A stretch of DNA of 64,000 nt from Halobium salinum (GCF_026586625.1 NZ_JAODIW010000006.1:256151-320150); one strand, 5' to 3'; counted from the first letter of the stretch, positions 8,973 through 18,614 are shown. A program made the numbers and translations. The notes: generated by a model not told the origin, from the letters alone.

Positions 8973-9223
8973 CTACGTCCCGCTCCCGACTCCGGGCCGC
9001 CCGTCGGCCCTGGCCGGCGTTCTGACGAACAGCGCGTACCCGAGCAGCAGCGCCGACGGAACCCCACCGAGGGTCGCGCCGACGGCGGTCGGCACCGACA
9101 GCGTCCAGGCGCCGCCGAGGCCGAGCAGGAGCGGAACGGAAGGAGCGCGAGCAACAGGTCGTACTCCGACACGCCGAGACGGTCGTTGCCCGTGGACGGC
9201 TCTCGGTAGCTCGTCGAAGACAC
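8973..9223 (-). pseudogene. Two-helix membrane protein gene interrupted by a -1 frameshift
   Basis: A GTG at 9223 opens MSSTSYREPSTGNDRLG, followed by a hydrophobic helix EYDLLLALLP; the frame then turns into Ser/Cys/Arg-rich nonsense. In another frame the sequence continues naturally as PLLLGLGGAWTLSVPTAVG, GVPSALLLGYALFVRTP and a short tail ending at TAG (8973-8975). Restoring one base near 9135 joins the halves as LLPLPLLLGLGG. The joined product of about 83 aa would be a small two-TM haloarchaeal protein. Either a real mutation or a sequencing error is possible. Confidence 0.7.
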
Positions 9224-9420
9224 CTCCGTCGGGTGATTATGTCCGCATCCAACGTATCGATTCTCCCCATACCCACAGGGTACTCACGAGGAACGTCACG
9301 TCGAACGTATCCGTAACTCACGGGGACGTGCTGGACGAGAAACAGGGGGGTCGGTGAGCCGGACGCGGACGGGGTCTGGGGTGGATGAACGCTCTCGACC
9401 GGCCGCTCGGTGAGTCCCGT

Positions 9421-11241
9421 CTACTTCCCCCAGAAGGGGTCGCGCTTGCGGTGCTTGTCGAGGTAGCCCTGCAGGGCCTCCAGTTCGTCGGCGGGAATGT
9501 CGTCGGAGAGCTCCTGTTCGAGCACCTTCGCGTGCTTCTCGGGGAGCTCTATCCACAGCTCGTCGCCCTCCTCTATCTGCCGGCCGACGGTGGGGCCGTC
9601 GATGGCGACGCTGACGCGGTTGCCCGCGCGGGACTCCGAGACGTCCTCACCCTGGTCCTGGATGCCGGAGAGCTCGCCGACGCGCTTGGGCTTCCCGTCC
9701 TCCCACTTCACGACGCGCTGGTTGTTCTTCAGCGTCCCCGACAGTACCTCGACGCCGACGACCGCGGGGTCGTTCTGGCGGAAGGTGTGGTCGGGGAGAA
9801 TCTGGAACCGGCACGGGCGGACGATTTTGTCGAGCACCGTCTCCTGCTGGGCGCGCTTCTGTTCCTCGACGTACTCGTCGTACTCCTCGACGAGTTGGTA
9901 GATGACGTCGTCACGGAACAGCTTCACGCCGGTCTCGTCGAGTTCGCGCTCGGCGCGGTCGAGCACGTCGACGTTGAAGCCGAGGATGACCCTGTGGACG
10001 TCCTCGCCCGCCGTCGAGGCGACCGCCACGTCGCGCGGGGCGATGTCGCCCACCTCGGCGCGGAGGATGGGAATCTCGGCCTCCTTCAGCGCGTTCGCCA
10101 TCGCCTCCAGCGAGCCGAGGGTGTCGGCCTTGACGACGACGCCCTCCTCCTCGGTGTCGACCTCGATTTGGGCCAGCTCCTTCCGGACTTCCTCGACGAC
10201 GGCGTCTCGCTCGCGGCCGCGGACGACCCGGACGGGCGCGCCGGCCATCGCCTCGTCGAGGTCCGGGGCGGCGATCTTCACACCTGCCGCCGCGGCGACG
10301 GAGTCGACCTTGTCGAACCGTTTTTCCGTTCGAATCTCCGCGTTCGGCCGCGGCTGGAGCAGCGCGCGGACCTCCGTGACGATGGGCTCGTTCGTCCCGC
10401 CGACGACGACGGTGTCGCCCTCGCGGACCGTGCCGTCGTACAGCACCACGTCGAGGGTCGCGCCGAACCCCTTCTCCTCCTTGACTTCGAGCACGGTCCC
10501 CTTCCCCGGGCCGCTGATGTCGACGGCCATCTCCTCTTTCATGTACCGCTGGGAGAGCCCCATCAGGACGGCGAGGAGGTCCGGGATGCCCTCGCCCGTG
10601 ATGGCCGAGAGCGGGACGACCCCGATGTTCTTCTGGAAGTTCTGGACGCGCCAGTAGAGGTCCGCCGAGAACCCCTCGTCGGAGAGGTTGCCGATGACCT
10701 CGTAGAGGTTCTCGTCGAGCATCGAGCGCGCGCGGTCGCTCTGGGCCTCGTACGTCTGTTTGATGGGCGACCCCTCCTGCGCGTTCCAGCCGGGGGTGGT
10801 GTCGACCTTGTTGGCGGCGACGATGAACGGCGTGCCCGTCCGCCGGAGGATGTCGATGGCCTCGACGGTCTGGGGCTGGAACCCGTCGTTCACGTCGACG
10901 ACGAGCACGGCGATGTCGGCGAGCGCCCCGCCGCGTGCGCGCAGGGTCGAGAACGAGTGGTGGCCGGGCGTGTCGATGAACAGCAGACCCGGCAGGTCGA
11001 AGTCGGTGGGGTCGACCAGGCTCCCCGCCATGTTCGACACCGTCTCCAGCGGCACCGCGGTGGCGCCGATGTGCTGGGTGATGGCCCCCGCCTCGCCCTC
11101 GCTGACGGCCGACCCCCGAATCTTGTCGAGCAGCGTGGTCTTCCCGTGGTCGACGTGCCCGAGGACGGCGACGATGGGGGTGCGGAGCGATTCGCCTGTA
11201 GCGCCTGCGTCCGTGTCTGGGTCTGTGTCCGTGTCCGACAT
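9421..11241 (-). CDS. infB: Translation initiation factor aIF5B (IF-2)
   Basis: 606-aa GTPase promoting subunit joining in translation initiation. G1 is GHVDHGKT (28-35), G3 is DTPGH (90-94) and G4 is NKVD (144-147); beta-barrel domains II and III and the C-terminal aIF5B helices follow. The length is that of the archaeal factor without the long bacterial N-terminus. A purine-rich GGGGAG lies about 8 nt before the ATG, so a Shine-Dalgarno start is plausible. It is divergent from the PRC-barrel gene. Confidence 0.95.
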   Translation of the reverse strand: MSDTDTDPDTDAGATGESLRTPIVAVLGHVDHGKTTLLDKIRGSAVSEGEAGAITQHIGATAVPLETVSNMAGSLVDPTDFDLPGLLFIDTPGHHSFSTLRARGGALADIAVLVVDVNDGFQPQTVEAIDILRRTGTPFIVAANKVDTTPGWNAQEGSPIKQTYEAQSDRARSMLDENLYEVIGNLSDEGFSADLYWRVQNFQKNIGVVPLSAITGEGIPDLLAVLMGLSQRYMKEEMAVDISGPGKGTVLEVKEEKGFGATLDVVLYDGTVREGDTVVVGGTNEPIVTEVRALLQPRPNAEIRTEKRFDKVDSVAAAAGVKIAAPDLDEAMAGAPVRVVRGRERDAVVEEVRKELAQIEVDTEEEGVVVKADTLGSLEAMANALKEAEIPILRAEVGDIAPRDVAVASTAGEDVHRVILGFNVDVLDRAERELDETGVKLFRDDVIYQLVEEYDEYVEEQKRAQQETVLDKIVRPCRFQILPDHTFRQNDPAVVGVEVLSGTLKNNQRVVKWEDGKPKRVGELSGIQDQGEDVSESRAGNRVSVAIDGPTVGRQIEEGDELWIELPEKHAKVLEQELSDDIPADELEALQGYLDKHRKRDPFWGK

Positions 11242-11435
11242 GAGAAATCTCCCCGGAGAAGTTCGGTTACCGTGATTTGGCGCTGGCGGGAAGATAAGTC
11301 TTTCAACTTCACGGGGCTCCGGAGAGCGCGTTCTCCGTGGTTGCTGTTCGGTGACGGACTGGTCGAGTCGACGGTCCCCGGTCGGCGGTCGACTCCCGCC
11401 ATCCGTCCGCTCCCCGTCAGACGCGCCCCGTGGCG

Positions 11436-11441
11436 TTTATA
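11436..11441 (+). promoter_or_regulatory. TATA element of the PRC-barrel gene
   Basis: TTTATA is centred 26-27 bp upstream of the ATG at 11465, a textbook leaderless haloarchaeal promoter. It supports that start over upstream in-frame codons. Confidence 0.65.
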
Positions 11442-11464
11442 CCCCTCCGTTCGTATTCGGCGAT

Positions 11465-11707
11465 ATGGCCGAGATACTCGCCGAGAACCTCTCCGGCAAG
11501 GCCGTCATGGGGTCCGACGGGACGGAGCTGGGGATGCTGTACAACATCACGATGAACCTGAAGACGGGGGCGCTCGGCGACCTCGTCATCGAACCGCACG
11601 AGGCCGTCGCAGAACAGCTCTCCTTCGAGCGCACCGAGGAGGGCCACTTCCGCGTGCCCGTCGACCACGTCCAGGCCGTGAAGGACTACATCGTCGTCCG
11701 CCGCTGA
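11465..11707 (+). CDS. PRC-barrel domain protein
   Basis: 80-aa protein that is a single PRC-barrel: beta strands with GKAVMGSDGTELGMLYNI and FRVPVDHVQAVKDYIVV. Stand-alone archaeal PRC-barrel proteins are small and often encoded beside RNA-processing genes. Here it lies 43 bp upstream of nob1 on the same strand, so a role near rRNA maturation is possible but inferred only from position. The TATA spacing makes the transcript leaderless. Confidence 0.85.
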   Translation: MAEILAENLSGKAVMGSDGTELGMLYNITMNLKTGALGDLVIEPHEAVAEQLSFERTEEGHFRVPVDHVQAVKDYIVVRR

Positions 11708-11732
11708 CTCCCGACACCAGACGCAGATTTAC

Positions 11733-11750
11733 ACTCAGACTCAGACTCAG
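11733..11750 (+). repeat. Three tandem ACTCAG hexamers immediately before the nob1 start
   Basis: Three perfect copies of ACTCAG end one base before the nob1 ATG, where a ribosome binding site would normally sit. No Shine-Dalgarno sequence is present. Confidence 0.6.
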
Positions 11751-12209
11751 ATGCAGATTCTCGACACGTCCGCGTTCATCCACGAGTACACCACCGACGA
11801 GCAGACCGCCTCCATCCCCATGGTGCAGGAGGAGCTGGAGGGCGAACACGCGTTCCGCTTCGACGCCATGGAAGGGGCGGGGATGCACATTCACGTCCCC
11901 GCCGAGGGGGCCGTCGACACCGTCCGCCGGGCCGCGACCGAGACCGGCGACGCCGGGGAGCTCTCGGACACCGACGTCCGGCTCATCGCCGCCGCCTTCG
12001 AACTCGACGCGACGCTCGTCACCGACGACTACGCGATGCAGAACGTCGCCGAACATCTCGACGTCGCCGTCGAGGTCATCGCCCAGGACGGCATCAGCGA
12101 GCAGCGCGAGTGGCGCTTCCAGTGTGCCGGCTGCGGTCGGGTGTTCGACGACGAGCACGACCGCTGTCCCATCTGCGGGAGCGACCTCTCCCGGAAGAAC
12201 CCCGCTTGA
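11751..12209 (+). CDS. nob1: Nob1-type rRNA maturation endonuclease (PIN domain + zinc ribbon)
   Basis: 152-aa nuclease expected to cleave the 3' end of 16S rRNA precursor. The PIN domain starts with MQILDTSAFIHEY, carrying the first catalytic Asp (residue 5); further acids are in SDTDVRLIAAA and VTDDYAM. A C-terminal zinc ribbon has CAGC and CPIC pairs. Domain order and size match archaeal Nob1. It is probably cotranscribed with the PRC-barrel gene. Confidence 0.9.
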   Translation: MQILDTSAFIHEYTTDEQTASIPMVQEELEGEHAFRFDAMEGAGMHIHVPAEGAVDTVRRAATETGDAGELSDTDVRLIAAAFELDATLVTDDYAMQNVAEHLDVAVEVIAQDGISEQREWRFQCAGCGRVFDDEHDRCPICGSDLSRKNPA

Positions 12210-12319
12210 GGCCGGTCGCCCCCGGCGCGTCGAGCCCGCCGAGGCGTCCGAGTATCACGGTTTTCGGGTCGAGAATCCTTCGGAACGGCTTTGAGGTTGG
12301 GCGCCGGAACGACGACTGA

Positions 12320-13684
12320 ATGAAGCTATTCGGGTCGAGTGGCACGCGCGGGGTGGCGGGCGAGCAGCTCACCCCCGAGTTCGTGCTCCGCGTCGCGAAG
12401 GCCGCCGGCACCGTCTGGGGTGTCGAGCGCGCGGCCGTCGCTCGGGACACGCGGACCACCGGGCAGATGTTCACGAACGCCGCCGCATCCGGGCTCGCCA
12501 GCGTCGGCGTCGACGTCGACCGTCTCGGCGTCGTCCCCACGCCGGGCGTCGTCCGGTACTGCGACGCCGAAGAGGTACCGGCCATCGTCATCACGGCCTC
12601 GCACAACCCACCCGAGTACAACGGGGTCAAACTCGTCGGCAGCGACGGGGTCGAACTCCCGGTCGACCGCCTCGAAGCCGTCGAACGTCACATCCTCGAC
12701 GAGGAGTTCGCGGTCGCCGACTGGCGGACGGTCGGCGAGACCCGACACGTCGACTCGGCCAACCGCGACTACGTCGACGACATGCTGGCTCGGGTCGACC
12801 GCGAGGTTATCGCAGACGGAAACCTCACGGTCGCCCTCGACCCGGGGCACGGTGCGGGTGCGCTCACGTCCCCCGACTTCTACCGCGAACTGGGCTGTGA
12901 GGTCGTCACGGTCAACGGACAGCCCGACGGTCACTTCCCCGGCCGCGACCCCGAACCCGTCCAGAAACACCTCGGCGACCTCGGCCGGCTCATCCGGGCC
13001 TCGGACGCCGACGTGGGAATCGCCCACGACGGCGACGCCGACCGTGCCATCTTCTTCGACGAGCACGGCGAGTACGTCGAGGGCGACACGTCGCTCGCGG
13101 CGCTCGCGGCGGCCCAACTCGAGGCCGGCGACACCACCGTCGCCGCCGTCAACGTCTCGCAGCGACTCGTCGACGTCTGCGACGAGGTCGGCGCCGACCT
13201 CGAACTGACGCCCATCGGCGCGACGAACATCATCACGCGTATCCGCGAACTACAGGCCGACGGCGAGCGCGTCCCCATCGCCGGTGAGGGCAACGGCGGC
13301 ATCTTCTTCCCCGACTATCGACTCGTCCGCGACGGCGCGTTCATCGGCGCGAAGTTCCTCGAACTCGTCGCCGAGCGCCCCGCGAGCGAGGTCGTCGCCC
13401 CCTACACGGGCTACGCGAACGTCAGACGGAACGTCCTCTACGACGAGGAAGCCGAACTCGACGCGATGCTCGACGCCGCCGAAGCGTACGCGTTGGAGGC
13501 CGACGCCGAACCCGACACCACCGACGGCTACCGACTCGACTACGGCGACGCGTGGGTGCTCGTCCGGCCCTCGGGTACCGAGCCGAAGGTCCGCGTCTAC
13601 GCGGAGGCCCGCGACCGCGCCCGCGCCGAGTCGCTGGCGAACGACGTCCACGACGCCCTGCAGGACGCGCTCGCGACGGCCTGA
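12320..13684 (+). CDS. glmM: Phosphoglucosamine mutase (GlmM-type phosphohexomutase)
   Basis: 454-aa alpha-D-phosphohexomutase. The phosphoserine loop TASHNP is at 92-97 (Ser94), the Mg2+ loop DGDADR at 237-242, the sugar-binding loop GEGNGG at 322-327, and the phosphate-binding RPSGTEPKVRVY near the C-terminus. The loop GEGNGG and the opening FGSSGTRG point to glucosamine-1-P/glucosamine-6-P, for UDP-GlcNAc synthesis, rather than glucose; specificity is inferred. A TATA-like CTTTGAGG is about 27 bp before the ATG. A second mutase is at 56.4 kb. Confidence 0.88.
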   Translation: MKLFGSSGTRGVAGEQLTPEFVLRVAKAAGTVWGVERAAVARDTRTTGQMFTNAAASGLASVGVDVDRLGVVPTPGVVRYCDAEEVPAIVITASHNPPEYNGVKLVGSDGVELPVDRLEAVERHILDEEFAVADWRTVGETRHVDSANRDYVDDMLARVDREVIADGNLTVALDPGHGAGALTSPDFYRELGCEVVTVNGQPDGHFPGRDPEPVQKHLGDLGRLIRASDADVGIAHDGDADRAIFFDEHGEYVEGDTSLAALAAAQLEAGDTTVAAVNVSQRLVDVCDEVGADLELTPIGATNIITRIRELQADGERVPIAGEGNGGIFFPDYRLVRDGAFIGAKFLELVAERPASEVVAPYTGYANVRRNVLYDEEAELDAMLDAAEAYALEADAEPDTTDGYRLDYGDAWVLVRPSGTEPKVRVYAEARDRARAESLANDVHDALQDALATA

Positions 13685-13720
13685 ACCGCTGTTTCCTCCC
13701 GAGAACGGGATAGGGAACGC

Positions 13721-14917
13721 TTACTTCGACTCCGCCAGCGCGCCCGCCAGTCGCGCTCGCTCCTCTCGTCGCCTGTCGAGCTCCCTCGCCACCGCGCCGC
13801 GTTCGAGGCGCTCGCGCTCCGTCTCGGTCAGGGTCGTCCGAGCCTCGGCGGCCGTCCGGAGCCGGCCGTAGTCGTCGCGTTCGGCGAGGTCGCGGAGCGC
13901 TCGCGCTTTCGCGACGGTCTCCTCGTCGGCGAACCGGCCGACGACGGCGACCAACTCGCGGGCGCGGTACCGGAGCTCCCCCGCCGACGGCGGCGGCCAC
14001 GAGACGACGAGCGGCTCGGCGTCGAGCCGTTCGAGGTACGTGCGGTGGACGGCGACCCGGCGTTTCAGCGCCGCGGCGTCGTCGACGTAGTGGTCGAGCT
14101 TCGACGTCGAGTAGTCGGCGTAGTCGAGCAGGTCGGTCACCGACTCGGTGCCGGCGTCCCGCTCCGCGACGTACTCGGCCAGCTCCGCGGGCGGCTGACG
14201 GTAGTCGACGAGCGGGTAGGCGGCGGTGGTCTCGACGAACGCGAACAGCTCCCGCGCGCTCGCCTCCCGTCTGAACGCCGCGAACGACTCCTTCACGGCG
14301 TCGTTGTACGCCTCGACCGGTTCCCGGAGCCGCTCGACGGGGGCGTCCAGGTCGGCGTCCCCCAGCCGGACCAGCCGCTCCAGTTCCCCGATTCGCTCCT
14401 CGACGGCGTCGAGTCGGTCCTCGACCCGCCGCTCGGCCTCGTACTCGCGCTCTCGCGCCCGCTCTCGTTCGTCGAGTCGGTCCGCCACCTCCTCGGCGTC
14501 GGCGACGTGCTCGCGGGCCGCCTCGAAGTCGCGCTCGCGGAGCCGCCGGCGGTCGAGGCGGTCGCTCGCCGCCTCGAACGCCTCGCGCTTCGGGAGGTCC
14601 TCGGGAAGCTCCTCGACGAGGCCGAGAAAGCGGTTCTGGAACTCGAGGTACGCCTCGAAGTCGCCGCTCCCCACGGCGCGGTCCTCGTACCGGTCGAGCA
14701 GGCTGACGGCGCTCCCGTGGGCGTCGGCGACCGACTCCAGGCGGCTCTCGCCGACCGACTCGACGGCGTCCTCGGCGTCGGCGGCGGCGGTACGGGCCTC
14801 TCGCAGGTCGGCGAGCAGAGCGTCGACGCTCCGCTCGCCGAGGGGGGGAGCCGAGTCGCCCCCCGCGCCGTCCGCGCTCCCGTCGCCCCTCGCGGTTCCC
14901 TCGACGGAGTCGGTCAT
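13721..14917 (-). CDS. Coiled-coil haloarchaeal protein of unknown function
   Basis: 398-aa, highly charged, mostly helical protein with heptad-rich segments throughout the first two thirds (for example around residues 110-190, rich in Arg/Glu/Leu). A more globular part contains [21 protein letters not shown]. There are no membrane segments and no enzyme motifs. Its ATG overlaps the hisI stop as ATGA, so translation is probably coupled to hisI; the reason for that pairing is unclear. I do not recognise a characterised family. Confidence 0.75.
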   Translation of the reverse strand: MTDSVEGTARGDGSADGAGGDSAPPLGERSVDALLADLREARTAAADAEDAVESVGESRLESVADAHGSAVSLLDRYEDRAVGSGDFEAYLEFQNRFLGLVEELPEDLPKREAFEAASDRLDRRRLRERDFEAAREHVADAEEVADRLDERERAREREYEAERRVEDRLDAVEERIGELERLVRLGDADLDAPVERLREPVEAYNDAVKESFAAFRREASARELFAFVETTAAYPLVDYRQPPAELAEYVAERDAGTESVTDLLDYADYSTSKLDHYVDDAAALKRRVAVHRTYLERLDAEPLVVSWPPPSAGELRYRARELVAVVGRFADEETVAKARALRDLAERDDYGRLRTAAEARTTLTETERERLERGAVARELDRRREERARLAGALAESK

Positions 14918-15321
14918 CCCTCGTCGTACACCTCGTCGGGGTCGAAGACGCGCTCGCCGCGCTCCTCGCCGTCGACGGTTCGGTAGAAGCAGGAACGGTG
15001 ACCGGTGTGGCAGGCGCCGCCGTCCTGGTCGACCAGGTAGAGGAGGGCGTCGGCGTCGCAGTCGACCCGTACCTCGCGGACGTGCTGGCGGTGGCCGCTG
15101 GTGGCGCCCTTCTCCCAGAGCTCCTCGCGCGAGCGGGAGTAGTAGTGGGCGTGACCCGTCTCGCGGGTGTGCTCGAGCGCCGCCGGGGAGGCGTAAGCCA
15201 GCATCAACACCTCGCCCGAGTCGGCGTCCTGTGCGACGGCGGGGACGAGCCCGTCGTCGCCGAAGTCGACCTCCACCTCGGCGGTGCCGGCCGTGTCGGC
15301 GGTGTCGCTCTCGCTGCTCAT
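14914..15321 (-). CDS. hisI: Phosphoribosyl-AMP cyclohydrolase
   Basis: 135-aa HisI, third step of histidine biosynthesis (PR-AMP ring opening). Family motifs present: [11 protein letters not shown] (62-72), metal-binding DCDADA (87-92), and the zinc cysteines Cys104 (CHTG) and Cys111 (CFYR). The bacterial HisE domain is absent, as usual in archaea. A TATA-like element at 15346-15353 lies about 27 bp before the chosen ATG. It overlaps the downstream coiled-coil gene by 4 bp. Confidence 0.94.
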   Translation of the reverse strand: MSSESDTADTAGTAEVEVDFGDDGLVPAVAQDADSGEVLMLAYASPAALEHTRETGHAHYYSRSREELWEKGATSGHRQHVREVRVDCDADALLYLVDQDGGACHTGHRSCFYRTVDGEERGERVFDPDEVYDEG

Positions 15322-15345
15322 ACGCGACCCGAAGCGCGTCGGGCC

Positions 15346-15353
15346 GATATGTC
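15346..15353 (-). promoter_or_regulatory. TATA element of hisI
   Basis: AGACATATC on the minus strand, about 27 bp upstream of the hisI ATG, giving a leaderless transcript and fixing the start. Confidence 0.5.
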
Positions 15354-15545
15354 TTGTGCGTCCCGAGTGAGGCGTCTCGTGGCGGACAGGCGGCGGCCGA
15401 ACCGGCTCGTGGGTCCGGAGTCGCTCGTGCGGAGGGTCACCGCGCACCCGCCTCGGCCCCCACACGGCGTCTCGTCAGGTCATGGAGGGTGTGGTCGCGG
15501 CCTGCGATATGAATCTCGGCGACCGAACCGGACTCCGGAGGGCGC

Positions 15546-16637
15546 TCAGACCAGTCCGACGAGGCCGAGCGCGCCGAACAGCAGGTCGCCGTAGGTCAGC
15601 GCGAGCAGGAGCCCGACGAACATCGGGACGACGAACGGGAGGCCAGGCGATATCCACACCGTCTCTCGGTCGGCGACGACCGCCAGCCCCTCCCGGAGGC
15701 GCTCGGACGTGGTACCGTAGGCGCTCCCGTCGATATCGTCGAGGAAGCGTTGGGCAGCCCACGGGTCGTCGACGCCGTCGATACCGTCTACGTCACTGGC
15801 GTCGACGCCGTCGACACCGCCTACGCCACTGCCGTCGGCTCGGTTCGCCCCCGCACGCGCCGGCGCCGCCCGACCGCTCCCGTCGGTCGCGACTCCCGAC
15901 CCGTGGTCGCTCCCGCGGTCGGCGCCGGCCCCGACGGCGCCGTCGGTCGGGGGGTAGGTCGTTCCCACGCTGGTCGGGTCCCGTAGCGTCGCGGCGTCGG
16001 CACGCAGGTCCGCGAGGCTGACGCCTCGCCAGCGGAGGTACATCCTGAGCGCGTCGAGGTCGAGGCCGCTTCGCGTCGTCCCCTCCCGGTCCTCGAACAG
16101 TCGCCCGTGGAGCGTCGGCAGGTCGCGGACGCGGACGCGGCGTCCGAGGAACATCACGGGTGCCACGTCGCCGGCGAGCAGGTTACGGGCCGCGAGGGCC
16201 ACGGGGTACGCGAGCGCGACGACCACCGTGTTCGTGAGAATCGTCATCGAGAACACGCCGAGCGCCGTCGGCTGGAGGGGGACCGTCGGCGCCGACGCGA
16301 CTGGGAGGGCGTAGGTGGGAAACGTCGGAAAGACGACCGCGAGCGTCATCAGCGCCTTCGCGTCGGCGCCGCCGAAGGCGCCGAGTCGCCAGAAGACGTA
16401 CGCGAGCGGCAGGACGAAGCCGAGACTGATGGCGACCCGGAGCAGGAACAGGGTGTCGCCGGGTGAGGCGAGCGGCAGTCGGACGAGCAGGTCCCCGGCG
16501 AGCGCGACGAGGCCGAGGAGGACGAGCGGCGCCCAGAGCCGGTTCGGCAGGCGACGGGTCCTGATATCCCGCCACGCCGCCCAGGCGAAGACCGGCACCA
16601 CGAGCAGGCGCAGAAGGTCCGGTGTCGAGGCGAGCAT
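15546..16637 (-). CDS. pibD: Prepilin/preflagellin peptidase (PibD, A24 aspartic protease)
   Basis: 363-aa polytopic membrane protease that trims class III signal peptides of pilins and archaellins. Catalytic aspartates are Asp24 (WRDIRTRRLPN) and Asp92 in GADAK (90-94, the GxGD-type motif). Membrane helices cluster in the first 160 residues and two more lie at the end. Between them is a long hydrophilic linker (about 215-300) containing two tandem 11-residue repeats rich in Val-Asp-Gly. A TATA-like TTAAG near 16661-16668 fits a leaderless start. Confidence 0.9.
   Translation of the reverse strand: MLASTPDLLRLLVVPVFAWAAWRDIRTRRLPNRLWAPLVLLGLVALAGDLLVRLPLASPGDTLFLLRVAISLGFVLPLAYVFWRLGAFGGADAKALMTLAVVFPTFPTYALPVASAPTVPLQPTALGVFSMTILTNTVVVALAYPVALAARNLLAGDVAPVMFLGRRVRVRDLPTLHGRLFEDREGTTRSGLDLDALRMYLRWRGVSLADLRADAATLRDPTSVGTTYPPTDGAVGAGADRGSDHGSGVATDGSGRAAPARAGANRADGSGVGGVDGVDASDVDGIDGVDDPWAAQRFLDDIDGSAYGTTSERLREGLAVVADRETVWISPGLPFVVPMFVGLLLALTYGDLLFGALGLVGLV
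15768..15833 (-). repeat. Two tandem 33-bp repeats inside pibD
   Basis: Units 15768-15800 and 15801-15833 differ at only four of 33 positions and keep the reading frame, adding an 11-residue Asp/Val/Gly repeat to the extramembrane linker of PibD. Surrounding sequence continues the same bias more weakly. Confidence 0.75.
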
Positions 16638-16745
16638 ACCGGGTTCCTCTCGGCAACCGGGATTAAGTTTGGGATGGTCGGAGTCGGCGGCGCCGTCGCT
16701 GCGAGTGCGAGCGCGAAAGAAAGGAAGCGAACTACGCCGTCGACC

Positions 16746-17135
16746 TCAGATGACGCGGTTCTGCAGGTAGTCGAGGTGCTTCGCGTTGTAGACGATCTGC
16801 ACCTCGTCGGCGGCGGGCGACCCGATGCAGGTCAGACGGACCTGCTTGTCCTCGACCTCCTCGTCGGAGAGAATCTGCTGCATGTCCATGTCGATTTCGC
16901 CCTCCTTGAGGATGGCTGCGCAGTTCGCGCAGGCGCCGGCGCGGCACGAGAACGGCCAGTCGTACCCCTGGGCCTCGGCAGCCTCGAGGATGTACTCGCC
17001 CTCGTTGACGTCGAGCGACCCGTAGTCTTCGTCGTCGAGGCCGGCGTCGGCGGCCTGGTCGAAGAGGTCGTCGTCGTCGAGGTCCCAGCCCTGGTCGTCC
17101 AGCACTTCGTAGTTGAGGTATTCTACCGTGGGCAT
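16746..17135 (-). CDS. Plant-type [2Fe-2S] ferredoxin (halobacterial)
   Basis: 129-aa ferredoxin. Cluster ligands are Cys64, Cys69, Cys72 (CRAGACANC) and Cys103. An acidic insertion near the N-terminus (about residues 13-40, rich in Asp) is the halophilic adaptation domain known from Halobacterium/Haloarcula ferredoxin. It is the electron acceptor of pyruvate and 2-oxoglutarate ferredoxin oxidoreductases in these archaea. Start [18 protein letters not shown] matches the family, and a TATA-like CCTAATG (17160-17166) lies about 27 bp upstream. Confidence 0.95.
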   Translation of the reverse strand: MPTVEYLNYEVLDDQGWDLDDDDLFDQAADAGLDDEDYGSLDVNEGEYILEAAEAQGYDWPFSCRAGACANCAAILKEGEIDMDMQQILSDEEVEDKQVRLTCIGSPAADEVQIVYNAKHLDYLQNRVI

Positions 17136-17339
17136 CGGGCGAGGCTTCGGATGCCACCTCATTAGGCTTTGCTGTTTGGGAGCCCAAAACCCGCCGTCAC
17201 TGGCCGAAAGAGTTGAAGGTCGGGGGTAGGCCGTGGTGACGTGACCAGGGGTTGCCGACCGACACCGGACGCCACGACGAGGGGACGAACCGACGGTGTC
17301 TCGGGCGGGTTGGCAACGGTGTGGAGTCGCCCTACCGGC

Positions 17340-18473
17340 TCACACCGGCGTCAACGCGAACAGGAGAAAGGAGGCGACCGCCGACAGCGACGGCGTGAGA
17401 ATCCAGAAGAAGATGACGCGACCGGTCGTGCCCGGGTCGAAGAGGTCGCCGGCGATGAGTTCCTCGTCTTCCTTCCCCATCGGTTTGACCTTCTTCGTCT
17501 CGGCGGTCAAGGCGTTGACCGACACGTCGGGACCGCGTCCGCGCATCGCGTCACCGATGGTGACGGTGCGGGTCGCCCGGCCCCACCCGAGGCCGACGAT
17601 ACACATCGTGGCGCTCACCGCGAGGCTGGCGGGGATGCCGATCTGTGAGAGAAAGGTGATGATGCTCGCGCTGACGACCTCGACGATGAGGGCCGCGAGC
17701 AGCGGGAGGTCGGTGAGGTCGTTGCCGACGGTGTCCAGGGTTCGGCGGGCGATGGTGAACGCTCCGAGCCCGATGGCGCCGCAGGCGACGACCACGCCGA
17801 CGCCGACGTCGATGAACCCGCCGCCGACGAGCGGTGCCACGGCGTTGGCCGCGTTCGAGGCGCCGGCCGCGTACGCCATGTAACAGCCGATGGCGACGAC
17901 GGCGACCGTCCCGCCGAACTCCCGCCAGGAGGTGCCCGGCGCCCGTCGGGGGAGGGGGGTGAACTCGACGACCGACCCCTCGGTGCGGTCGATGGCGAAG
18001 CGGGCGTCGAGGTAGGGGTAGACGTACCGGCCGATCATCGCACACACCCAGAACGCGAGGATGGGGGCGACGATCCACCAGGAGACGATTTCGAGCATCT
18101 TCCCCTCGTTGAGCGTCCCGCGGGCGACCCCGAGGCCGGCGATGGCGCCGACGGCCGTCATCGACGTGGAGGCGGGGACGCCGAAGGTGTTCGAGACCAG
18201 CAGCGCCAACCCGACGAAGAAGAGGACGATGACGCTCGCGAGCAGGGTGAACCGCTGTGTGACGATCTCCCCACCCATCGTCTCGATGACGTTGGGGCCG
18301 ACGATCCACCCGCCGAGGAGGGCGAAGGCGGTCATCAGTGCGGCCGCCGTCAGCTTCGAGACCACGCCGCTCCCGACGGCGGGTCCGAAGGCGACACCCG
18401 TCGAGGAACCACCGATGTTGAACCCGACGAACACCGCGACCGCTAACCCGACGACGAGTAAAACCTCTACCAC
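17340..18473 (-). CDS. PiT-family inorganic phosphate permease
   Basis: 377-aa polytopic membrane transporter of the PiT family (cation-coupled phosphate uptake). The duplicated signature is seen near the N-terminus (VGFNIGGSSTGVAFGPAVGSG) and in the second half (AGASNAANAVAPLVGGG). About ten hydrophobic helices surround a hydrophilic loop. I chose the GTG start MVEVLLVVGLAVAVFVG: the upstream frame is not membrane-like and a TATA-like element lies near 18499-18502. It is divergent from the lipoprotein region. Confidence 0.88.
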   Translation of the reverse strand: MVEVLLVVGLAVAVFVGFNIGGSSTGVAFGPAVGSGVVSKLTAAALMTAFALLGGWIVGPNVIETMGGEIVTQRFTLLASVIVLFFVGLALLVSNTFGVPASTSMTAVGAIAGLGVARGTLNEGKMLEIVSWWIVAPILAFWVCAMIGRYVYPYLDARFAIDRTEGSVVEFTPLPRRAPGTSWREFGGTVAVVAIGCYMAYAAGASNAANAVAPLVGGGFIDVGVGVVVACGAIGLGAFTIARRTLDTVGNDLTDLPLLAALIVEVVSASIITFLSQIGIPASLAVSATMCIVGLGWGRATRTVTIGDAMRGRGPDVSVNALTAETKKVKPMGKEDEELIAGDLFDPGTTGRVIFFWILTPSLSAVASFLLFALTPV

Positions 18474-18614
18474 TACCCCCACGGAGGACCGGCCACCCTT
18501 AGTCGGTGTCGGTTCCCGACTCGGGGCCCGTGGCCACGCGTACCGGCAGTATGCGCTATTGTACCCCACCTAACCCGGCGAAACGGTTGGAAGGAAACGG
18601 AACGCTCGGCCCCT

